From assembly GCA_032622095.1 (NCBI GenBank), contig CP136065.1, positions 219,462,151 through 219,526,150 on the forward strand: a stretch of 64,000 bases of DNA. Reading direction: 5' to 3'. Made by a program: the position numbers and the translations under genes. The DNA is from Siphonodentalium dalli (Eukaryota; Mollusca; Scaphopoda; Gadilida; Siphonodentaliidae). Positions 37,701 through 49,700 of the stretch are shown one piece after another (the first letter of the stretch is position 1; every line of letters begins with the position of its first letter). Under the pieces are notes generated by a model. The model was not told where the DNA came from. It ran no database searches and worked only from the letters and a program-made list of their open reading frames with translations.

Positions 37701-40700
37701 CATTGGCACAGGGCCCTTCTGTTGGGTAAAGGGTTAAGAGATGACTACTTTAACAGCAATCCATTGAGAAGGATGGGAAGCCATATGTATCTTTAAGATT
37801 TAATCAGATGGGATCTTTTCTGGTACTGAGACATTTGATTAAAAAAATCAATACTCGAGCTAGCAGGTTATTGTCTCTCTCTGCATGGTAAATTTTTGCC
37901 CAAAGTAAAATAAGATTTATTAAAACAAACCATAAAACAATGTTGTCCAATAAAGAAAAGTGGACATTGTTGGCTTGGGCTACATTGACACTTGTACAGT
38001 AAAGGTGGAACATGTATCCCATGGGAAATGTTCAGATAACCAATTCAACTAACGTTAGGTCTTTTGTTGAGAACTTATTATCTGAACATTTCCCACCTGA
38101 ACATTTCCCACTAATGAATAGGATTCCTTCTGCAATTCTATTATCTGCTGTCGGCTTATATTTCTTGAACATACTTACAGATGAATTATAGACCCTTACA
38201 ATGTGTATTTCTATCACAGATGTGGGGAAAATTTATTTAGGAAAGGGAGCTTTTGAAAGAATTATGGATATTGAGGTTAAGGAAATTGGTGCGTAGTAAT
38301 TCAGCAATGCCAGCTGCTCTTATGGAATTGGGGCGGGGTGATAACTTACAATCAAACCCTTTTTCATTTGCTATGGCTGATTAGGTTGACGAGAAGACGC
38401 GGCAGTCATTGTTCAAATTACGACAGACCTGGAGTGATATTTTCCCAAACGATCGGCTCTTTGCCCTCGATAGGGGAGTGAGGATCCTCGATCCAGCATG
38501 GCCAATCCTGGCCCAACAACCCGCTCCAGAACCAGAACCGCTGCAGCCTGTACACATTCCACAATCCATCCATGTCAACCCAAAATTTCTTGTAGTCAAG
38601 GTACGGTGCTCATATTTAGCTCATTTTAACCCATTGATACTGATTGATAACTAAATACTAGTAATTGCGGAATGGTTAATTCCCATTGACTCATTTGTAG
38701 GATTTTAACCCCTTCAATGACCGGTGCATTCTCTTATATATGAGAGTCTCCTATATATGAGAGTCTCCTACAGGGAGCCTTGCATGTATAAGAGAATACT
38801 GGCTGTTGAGGTAAATATTATCAGTCTTTGCAGATCTCTGCTTTAAGATCTCAATGAAATTTGTTAAAGATGCATTATCCGAATTAACACTTGCTAATTA
38901 GTAATTCCTTACTTTTGGGGGTAAAAAATATTTGAGTCTAGGAACCCCACCCATCAAAGCTCTGAGTGATATCAATGTTTGAAATCTATTTTTCACCACC
39001 AATAATTTTAAGTGACGCAGTAAACGGTTGACTGAAGACTGTCTCGGACCAAATTATTGATGAAGATGGGTAACTTTAAAATCAAGCGGTTTTTTTTGTG
39101 TCAAATATTTGACAAACCGGTAAAATGTTGATAAATAACAGGTTTTGCAGGGAGGGGGGGGGGGGGGGTGTATCGGGAAAAAATTTCAGACGTGTATGGC
39201 ATTTTTTCCCTTTCGATCATTTTTTGTACCCACCGGCAATTTTTTTTCCGTTTTCGGCAGTTTTTTTTCGACCATTTTTTTTTACACCCACCCCCCCCCC
39301 CCTTTTAACACTAAAACAGATTTGTGGGGGGAAATTCACTGTTAACAGCTGTATATGAATTTCTGTGCATACTATTTATCATGGATGTTAACATGGTCAT
39401 GTAAATAGGATTGAGTCATTTTGAGGTCATTCGGCCAAAAAAACATGGCTGCCAGTGGCCATCTTGGATTTCAAAATTTGCAACAAAATACAACACGATA
39501 ACTGCCTGCAGTCAGATTACCAGTTTGAATTACATTATTTCTCTCATTCAAAGTGGTTTTTAAGCTCAACTCATTGCCAAAACTAAAAAAACAAGCAGGA
39601 AATTTTTGTTAGTTGCGGAAAAAATAATTATTTTTGTTCATGGGTGTTGGTTGGGGCTGAGATGTAATCGATCGAGTTTGTCCGTCCGTCTGGGCATATA
39701 TCTGGATCACTTTAACCCTTTACCCAACAGAAGGGCCCTGTGCCAATGCATTCTCTTATATATGCGAGTCGACCATAGGTCGCCTCGCATATATAAGAGA
39801 ATGCATTGGCTTAACACATTAAAAATTATAAAATTGTTAAAGAATTTAAGAAAAAAATGGTAAAAAGTGTTTAAAAAAGATTTTTTTTTAGGCCAATGCA
39901 TTCTCTTATATATGCGAGGCGACCTGTGGTCGACTCGCATATATAAGATAATGCATTGGCACAGGGCATAACTGTAACAATCACAATGTGATCAAGGAGC
40001 CGGTTCCAATGATATCCATATTTGTATGGTTCTATTGAGACAGACCGAAGATATTTTAGGCTGTTGAAGCTATATTTGGCCGGTTTGTTGGGTAAAGGGT
40101 TAAAAAAAAAAAAAAAATGGGCCATTGACATTTGTGTTATCCATTCTTGACAAGTTGAGTTATTTTTTATTAATATGGAAATCTTGAGAGGGGGGGATTT
40201 TTCATTTGTGCAGTTTATATAACAATGGGTTATTAGATTAGTAATAAATTTGGTATTGTGGTTCGTCATGGTGACTGCTTTCAAGAGGGGCAACTGATGT
40301 TCTCATTTTCCATTTTAGAGTAATCCTTTGTTACCTAGAAATATTGGTTTTATGAGATGTCTCAGCCAAGTTTTCGGATATTTGGTATGGGGGTTCACCA
40401 TCATAATGCAGTATTTTCCCTTCGAGAGTTATCCTTAGTTTATTATGCCGAGGGCTCCGTCTGTCCGAACATATCCCCTTGTAACTTGGGGGTGTTATTT
40501 ATCTGATATATTTCTCCTATGGCATGGTGATTGGCACAGTTTTGGGGAACAGATAATCACATACTACGGGTTTGATCCATTTGTTTTTACCAGAGTAACG
40601 GCTCTTGTTTGACTTTGACATTTGTGAATTTTATCCGTCCAAACATATCACCTTGTAGCTCTGGTGATAATTATCAGATTTCGTTGTCCTTTGGCATGGT

Positions 40701-43700
40701 GATGGCACAGGTTGGGGAAAAGGATACCCATGTACTATGGATTTCGTCCATTAATATTTACCAGAGTTTTGGCCATTATTTGACTTGGAAATTTGTGTCT
40801 GTCTGAACATACCACTTATTATCCCCCACTTTCGAAGAAAATGGGGGGGGTATACTGGATTGACTGCGTCTGTCCGTCACACTTTCTCCCTCTGTGTGTC
40901 CGTCCGTCTGACCTCATAACTCTGAACAACTATGAACAGATTTCAATAATTTTTTGTATGCAATCTCCTTAGGACTGCCTCTCTACATGATGCTAATTGT
41001 GGTTCGGTCCGACTTTTTTTTTAAAAGTTACACCTCATTTTCGACTTATTTTTTTTACTTACAAAATTTCTCACTTTTTCGGTTTCCGGATGATATCTCA
41101 AGTTTGGATCCTTTAATTGCAAATACCGTCGTTTTGTAGATCAGTCATATCAAGATACAGGTTGAGTTCGAATTTGATTTTGATTTTGATTCGATGATTT
41201 TTTCTAGAGTTATGGACTTTTTTTTACTTAGAAAATTCAATTTTACTTCTTTTTTTCTTTGGTTTCCGGATGATAACTAAAGTTTGGACTGTTCAATTGA
41301 AAATTCCGTTTTTGTGTGAGTCAATGATATCAAAATACAGGTCAAGTTCGAATTTGAGTTTGACCCGATGATTTTTCTCAGAGTTGTGGGCTTTTCGACT
41401 TTTTCTTTGGTTTCCGGATGATAATTCAAGTTTGGATTGTTTAATTGGAAATTCTGTTTTTTGTGGGTCGTTCATATCAAAATACAGGTCAAGTTCGAAT
41501 TTGAGTTTGATCCAATGATTTTTCCCAAAGTTATGGGCCTTTGAATTTTTTATTTTTTTTTTATAATTTTCTGTTTTTCTGTACCTTAATGGTGTAATCA
41601 ACTCCTCCTACAGTTTTGATCATAGATATTTGAAACTTCAGAGTATTGTTACCCACACATCGATATTATTAGTCCGAATTTTCCTTTAAAGTTAAAAATC
41701 TTTTTTTTACGGATAATGCGGGTTGAATTTGCCACGGTGGGGGTATGCTAGTACTCGAGTGCACACCTCTTGTTAACTCTGGTGTTAATTATCTGATTTT
41801 GTTGTCCTTTGGCATGGTGATGGCACAGGTTTGGGGTTGGGGGAGGATACCCACATATGTGTATACCCACACATATGTGTTAATTTTTACTGGATTATGG
41901 CCCTTTTTTGACTTGGAAATTTGAATTCTTTGTCCGTCCGAACATATCACCTTGTAACTTGGGTGTAAATTATCGGATTTCATTGTCCTTTGGCATGGTG
42001 ATAGATTAGGTTTGGTGGAATGGATAACCACATGCTATGGGTTTCGTCCTTTAATTTTTACCAGAGTTACATCCCCTCATTTGACTTGTGCATTTTGTGT
42101 CCATACATACATTCCAGCTTGTCATAGATTATTAGATCTCTATTTTCACTAATTTTGAAAGTAGTGTCCAATGGTGGTGTTAAAGTTTTCCCATCTAGAG
42201 TTATCAACCCTTTCCATGACTTAATCTTCCTGAAATTTTGCATAAACCCTGTGCCAATGCATTCTCTTGTATATGCGAGTCTCCCATTCGCATATATAAG
42301 AGAATACATTAAAAAAACATATTTACCTTGCAAGCCATATACATATGTGCGAGGCTCCCTATGAGAGACTGGCATATATAAGAATTCACTGGCACAGGAT
42401 AGGATCTTTAATGCTGAACCAGCGCAGTTCCCGTCATGAAAGGATTAAAATGTGTTTCTTCTTTCTTTTTTTATATATATTTTAACTTTTTTTTTTGTTG
42501 CTTCTGTGCAGATATTTCAGGTGGCTTAAGTAGTGTTCGGACAAAAAAGGCTCAAATAAATTTTTTTTTTATGACCTGTCAAAATGATTATGTAAATTGG
42601 TCATTTCAAAATGGTGCCTGTCCAATTTTCAGATGTACTGTATGAGACAGTATTTAAATTTCCAATTGACTTATTGTTCGTCAATGATGCGCACATTTTA
42701 GTGAGCGTCCGATCGCCACCTGTTCAAAAGTTCAAATACTTTACATGGATTAATAAATACACATGCAATTCACAAACTGCATAATTATATTCACTCTGAA
42801 ATTAAAAAAGAACTATTTGTTACTTTCAATGTCCTATTTGGCCAGTAGTGGCTCCTTGGACGTACTCAAACAGATAGATTGTTTAAAAATTTGCATTGGA
42901 CAAAATGCCTTGACAGATCCAGAAGTGCACTGGAAATAATTTAATTTTTTTCTGACAATGACCGTGACCGGCCACTTATTTTGAGCCTTGGTTCAGACGA
43001 GTACGTTGCGTTCAAATTTGATTACAGACAATAATATTAACCCTTTACCCAACAAAACGGCCAAAAACGCCCGTATAGAGCTTCAACAGCCTAAATTATC
43101 TTGGGTCTGTCTCAATAAAACCATACAAATATGAATATCATTGGAACCAGCTCATTGACCACATTGTGATGGTTACAGTTATGCCCTGTGCCAATGCATT
43201 CTCTTATATATGCGAGTCGACCATAGGTCACCTCGCATATATAAGAGAATGCATTGGCACAGGGCCGTTATGTTGGGTAAAGGGTTAAAGCATTCAGATG
43301 GCTATGGTGCATGTTAATTCACAGGGAGATTTTTATTTTCAATGCAACATAAGACATATGGCATACCTTGCATGTATATGGGATCATGACATTTTCTTGT
43401 TTTCAATCGATATAAGATGGCGGCTGTCTTCGAAGCAAAGGAAAATCAACTTCTACTTATGTGTTAGTTGTTTGGATTTGACATTATAGAATTAATTTAT
43501 TGCAGATAGATTGATTTGCAATATTGCATTTATTCCAATATCAAACTTGTCAGCTGCAATTATTAATCGGAATGTGTCATAGCGTAATGTATGTACCTGT
43601 GCGAACGGTTTAACTTGCCGACCAATGCAACGTACTCATCTGAACGCTACATTCTGCATCGCGGTGAAATTTGGTATAATTGTTCATCATCCACTTATCC

Positions 43701-46700
43701 AAGAGAGTCCAGTCCAGTTTAGTTTGTTTTTGAGTGGTAGATCTCGTTTGTGTAGAGGTAGATTTTTTGCTACATATGACATGCCCCACAGTCCATTAAC
43801 CCTTTACCCAACAGAAGGGCCCTGTGCCAATGCATTCTCTTATATATGCGAGTCGACCATAGGTCGCCTCGCATATATAAGAGAATGCATTGGCTTAACA
43901 CATTAAAAATTATAAAATTGTTAAAGAATGTAAGAAAAAATGATAAAAAGTGTTAAAAAAAGATTTTTTTAGGCCAATGCATTCTCTTATATATGCGAGG
44001 CGACCTATGGTCGTCTCGCATATTTAAGAGAATGCATTGGCACAGGGCATAACTGTAACTATCACAATGTGGTCAAGGAGCCGGTTCCAATGATATCCAT
44101 ATTTGTATGGTTCTATTGAGACAGACCGAAGATATTTTAGGCTGTTGAAGCTTTATTTGGCCGGTTTGTTGGGTAAAGGGTTAACAAATTTGTTGCTCAT
44201 GGCATATTGAATTTTTTTTGTACGAAGTTACATGGGAGAAGTTATACAAAAGTGATCCCAGTTTGTGCAATGATCAGGACACCCCCCTCCCATTCTTTAT
44301 CAAGATTATTAATCCAATTTTTAGAAGGCGAAGGATGATGATGACATGGATATATCGGAGGAAGAAGAAGATGAGGACCAGAGTCGAATGAGAAGGGAGC
44401 TGATTGCCAAGCAACAGGAACTCATTAAATTACATCAGCAACGTCTCGAGCTCGAACAGGAAGAGATCATTCGTCAGCAAAAGCGGAAAGCCCGAGCTAA
44501 GGTACGTTTGGTATTGTGAATGAATGTGATTGGGGGAGGGGGAGGGGAGTACTCATTGTTTGTGATTTAATTGAACTGTGAGGGAGGGGTGGAATATGCA
44601 CATTTGGCAAGTTTGGGAGGTTCGTGGAATACACAAGTCCATACATCTATAGGAGAATCCTTTGACTGACAACTTTGGTCAGATTGTTACAGCAAACAAC
44701 TGACTTTGGACACAAATCGGCTTGTTTGGAAAATAGTATAGCATATCCGCGTAGCTGCTAAAATACTGTGTAATACAGTAATGCTCTAATTAATCGACCT
44801 CTTAACCAAAGCAGAATTATGGGTAACTTTTCAGGATTTAGTCGGAAATATGGCTTGTTGCCATTCATCGGAAAGCTCTCGGGGAGAGCTTTCCGATGAA
44901 TGGCAACAAGCCATATTTCCGACTAAATCCTGAAAAGTTACCCATAATTCTGCTTTGGTTAAGAGGTCGATTAATTAGAGCATTACTGTATATCATTATC
45001 CTAGATTATTACTTGTCTCCTCATTTCTGGCCGCATTTGCGCTCGCCTCATCAACTCGAAACCATGTGACTCCCCCACCATGAATTTATCTACTACTGAT
45101 TAATTAGTGTATATGAGACAAAACAGAGTAATTTACCCGCAACTTAAAGTGATGTGAAACACTCTGGTTGGGTGATCAAATTGAGAATAAACTTGCTCCA
45201 AGTAGTTATTTGTTATGAATATTAATCCAAATTGACGTCTTGTCGTCATTCTTATATATTGATTAAATGCAATGGCGAAATTATTTGTATTAGATTATCG
45301 TCGATAGTTGCGTCCCGAATCGAGATGTAAATATTTACAATTGGGCATAGCTCAGACAATGTTTTCTATGGAGTGGTATTTCTTTGAAATTTTCGGTTAT
45401 GTTAGTAGAATGCTACATTCCCCAGGTTGGCATAGCACCTGAGTGCTAACTTATCTATTTCACGCACCCAAAATAAGTTCATAATATATCTTTAAATTAC
45501 CAAAGTAAAACTCTGCATTGATACACCGACTTAACAAGTTATGCATATCAAATTTGATTTTGATATAACATTATAATAGAAGAAGAAAAAATCTGAATTT
45601 CATGCTTTAATTTTTTTCAGGCTTCTCCAAGGAAAGTGACCATTGTTTCAGATGCATCTCCGGATGTTGCTGTTAAAGCATCTACGTCCATCCGTATTAA
45701 CCCTCTGGTACAAAAAGTACACATTCCATCTGGAGGTGACGCCATCAAAACAGTATTGGAACCCACTGAAAAATCGGCCGCTGTGAAACCGTCTCGGGAT
45801 CCCAGAACACGAGATCCGAGGCGAGCCAGTCGAGATCCAAGAAAACAGGTACAGCCTTCCCAGTCTGCTAGCATTCCGTCGGCTACTAAACAACCCAGTC
45901 AGCCCACCATTACTCCTCTTCAGACAGTCCAAGTGACGGTTACACAAGCAGTAGCTAAACCATCTGTGCAGCCAGCGGTTCCCAAGCAGCCTGTTGCTGT
46001 AGTAACTGTGCCTGTCAAGAAAATCATACCTATACCAGCTGATCCAAGAACAGTGCGCAAAGTACAGCTTCCGCCAGAACAGCCTCCTGCTATTCAGCAA
46101 CCAAGTCAAGCTGTTCCTCCTACAACATTACCTGCTCAAGTTCCTGTTAAACCTGTTGTACCATCTCCACCCCCACAAACAGTGGTTGTACCGCCGCAAG
46201 CTATAGTTGTACCCCAAACACAAGTTACAGTTCCTAGTACCCCAGTCACTACTACCTCAGAAGATGTACCCCAAACACAAGTTACAGTTCCTAGTACCCC
46301 AGTCACTACTACCTCAGAAGATATGGGAAGTGTTATCGAGGTTCAAAGTCAGGAGTCTCCAGCGGAAGTTGATGAAGAAGTGATCATAGTCGGAGATAAT
46401 CTCAAGAATGTACAGGAGTCTGGGAAAGCTTCATTAAAACTTGCACGAAAATCTGACAGTGATATGAGCATTGACAGTGTTGATAACGGCAGAAGTCCGA
46501 CTAAAGGCAGCGAGAGACAGTTGAGAGAGAGAGATTCAGGAAAAAATGACAGATCTCCTCGTGAGGGCGATAAAAGCCGAGGAAGTGATCGGAAAAGTGA
46601 TCGGAGGGATGATAGGCACAGTGGGCGCAGCAGACGTGATGACAGAGATTACGACAGAAAACGCGAGAGATCAGATAGGCGCTCGGACCCCAGACGTCGA

Positions 46701-49700
46701 GATAGAAGTAATGAAAGACGGGATAGACGAGATAGCAATGAGAAGAGTAAATCTCCACGAAAGCATTCTCCCGAACCTAGCCGAGACAAACAAGTGTCCG
46801 AAGAAAAGGATAGGTCATCAAAGCATTCTCCCGAACCTAGCAGAGACAAACGTGCGTCTGAGGAAAAGGATAGATCATCACAAGGTAAAGACATATCAAA
46901 TTACAGAATTCCTAAGAGGAGTGATGCGGATACAAAGAAACGTGGTAGAGAAGATGAAGACGATGACAGGAAAGTAGTTAAGAAGATCGCATTCGACCAA
47001 GACAGTGGTGATAGTAGAAATACAGGTGAGAATCAGAATACTTTATTTCATGACATAACATAGTATATAAAATATAAACATAGACATAATAAGAAAAAAA
47101 AATATCATATGTCATGTGGCGGCAACCTATCCAGATCGTCTTCCTGTTGCCACCATGGATAACAAAACAACTTTAGCTGATTCACGGTTTATTTTATCAC
47201 TGGTCATATGACACTTGCGAGCTGGATTAATTATGTTATAATCCTTGTTCATTACTAAAAACTAACAAATAGATTTAGAAATCATGATGTGAAACCACAT
47301 ACAGTAATGCCCAAAGTAATTGACCACATAACCACAGCAGAATTATGGGTAATTTTTCAGGATTTAGTCGGAAATATGGCTTGTTGCCATTCATCGGAAA
47401 GCTCTCGCCGAGAGCTTTCCGATGAATGGCAACAAGCCATATTTCCAACTAAATCCTGAAAAATTACCCATAATTCTGCTGTGGTTAAGTGGTCAATTAC
47501 TTTGGGCATTACTGTAAGATAGGTTAAATAGACAATATTTTATAAAACATAAATCAATCAATTGATCAATTAATTAATCAATTTATCAACTAATTAATTA
47601 TTTTATTGACAGAACGGGCAGGATCTCCAGTGTCACAAGAGATGGATGTTGATATTCGCGAGAGACGTCCCCAAATGGAACGAAGTAACAGCAGCGGGCA
47701 GTTAGATAGGGATGACAGACAAGATAGCACATGGAGTAGGAACCAGTCTAACTTTGAACGTCCTCGGGAGGAACAACCATCATCTCATGATGACAGAATG
47801 GCCCCTGTTGGTAATCAGAGTCCAAATCGCCTGAAGGTTGATGTGAAGGCAGCAAAATCGCTCTTCGAGGAGGATATAAGGTATGAGTTATTTTAACCCT
47901 GAGTTTAATGTGCCTGTCATTTGCACAATGAGGTCCCCAGAGGGTGAATTTAGTGATGCTATCCCGCATAGTGGGCTAACATCACCAAATTCACCCTCTG
48001 GGGACCTCATTCTGCATGGCCTCATCTTCTATGGGAGACATAGACTCAGATGGAAGTTTCCAAATGGTGAATATTGTGATGTACACCCATTGGGAACCTC
48101 CATTATGCAATGTGTCTTCTGCCAATTTGGGGATATAGAGAAACTAAAAAGAAAGAGAATCCATGTGAAGAAGTTTCTATAGAAAGTTATATTAATAAAG
48201 AAACTTTTCAGAGAAGATGAGGCCTAAGCTATGCAGGATAGCGTCACTAAATTCACCCTCTGGGGACCTCATTCTGCAAATGACCGCCACACTAATAAAT
48301 TCATGTACTCCATTAACCCTTTACCCAACAAACCGGCCAAAACCGCCCAAATAAAGCTTCAACAGCCTAAAATATCTTGGGTCTGTCTCAATAAAACCAT
48401 ACAAATATGGATATCATTGGAACCGGCTCCTTGACCACATTGTGATAGTTACAGTTATGCCCTGTGCCAATGCATTCTCTTATATATGCGAGTCGACCAT
48501 AGGTCGCCTCGCATATATAAGAGAATGCATTGGCCTAAAAAAAAACTTTTTTTAACACTTTTTACCATTTTTTCTTACATTCTTTAACAATTTAAAAAAT
48601 TTTAATGTGTTAAGCCAATGCATTCTCTTATATATGCGAGGCGACCTATGGTCGACTCGCATATATAAGAGAATGCATTGGCACAGGGCCCTTCTGTTGG
48701 GTAAAGGGTTAATTAACCATTTCTATACTAAATCGATCCTCCCATTCAGTTATAAAATTATATCACATGAAACCCCTATTATATCATTTAACCCTTTACC
48801 CAACAGAATGGCCCTGTGCCAATGCATTCTCTTATATATGCGAGTCGACCATAGGTCGCCTCGCATATATAAGAGAATGCATTGGCTTAACACATTAAAA
48901 ATTATAAAATTGTTAAAGATTGTAAGAAAAAATGGTAAAAAGTGTTAAAAAAAGATTTTTTTTAGGCCAATGCATTCTCTTATATATGCGAGGCGACCTA
49001 TGGTCGACTCGCATATATAAGAGAATGCATTGGCACAGGGTATAACTGTAACTATCACAATGTGGTCAAGGAGCCGGTTCGAATGATATCCATATTTGTA
49101 TGGTTCTATTGAGACAGACCGAAGATAGTTTAGGCTGTTGAAGCTTTATTTGGCCGGTTTGTTGGGTAAAGGGTTAAAAAGCCATTACATCTCACTAGTG
49201 ACGAATAGGCACATGCTTCCCAGGATACTTGGCATCGGGCCGACAAAATTACGGCGCAGATTAATATTTCGAAAAGAATCGCTCGACACCAACACTAGAC
49301 ATTGCAAAATGATTGCTTTGTTCATTATAGTTAAATTCTTGTCCAATTTCGTTACACTAATGAAAATAGCACAAAAACAAAGAGGCAAATTGGGCGACTA
49401 TATTTTTCTTCACCAGCGAGAGCACGTAATACTTCATATACGGTTGTGAAGCCTCTCAGCCAACACCGTGCATGTATGCATTTTGCATGCATTTTTCAGC
49501 TTCTTTTAAAGATTTTGATTTGTTAAAAAGGCATTAAGCTCTAGTTTTTTTCATGTGATATACAAGATATTCAAATCGTTATGTTGGGATACAAGATTTT
49601 ATGAAAACTATTTCATTCACAACTCGTCTATGACTCGTTGTGAATCAAATTTATCCAACTCGTTTCATGAAATCTGATATTCCAAACATAACTCATTGGA

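Larger units (their letters stand above)
27282..38384 (+). other. PCF11 intron 2 (11.1 kb)
   Basis: Contains F8, A4, a D element with a nested B, B3, C1, the 80-bp I element, L1, the N element and A5, plus D4 close to exon 3. 31390..32900 and 34430..35770 look unique. ORFs of about 100 codons (29152, 31390) have no recognisable motif. Confidence 0.55.
38601..44324 (+). other. PCF11 intron 3 (5.7 kb), repeat-rich
   Basis: Holds B4, K2, a poly-G/poly-C bracketed segment (39148..39305), A6, diverged tandem units at 40430..42110 with nested M1, then B5, A7 and A8. No coding signal was recognised. Confidence 0.55.

Noticed and set aside
40816-42110. Protein-coding potential in T-rich repeat region
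   Set aside because: Frames reflect repeated low-complexity units (tttggtttccggatgataa) and break at each unit.
45617-46894. Minus-strand ORFs overlapping PCF11 exon 5
   Set aside because: Shadow frames of a Ser/Arg/Asp-rich coding region; composition mirrors the + strand and no family is recognisable.
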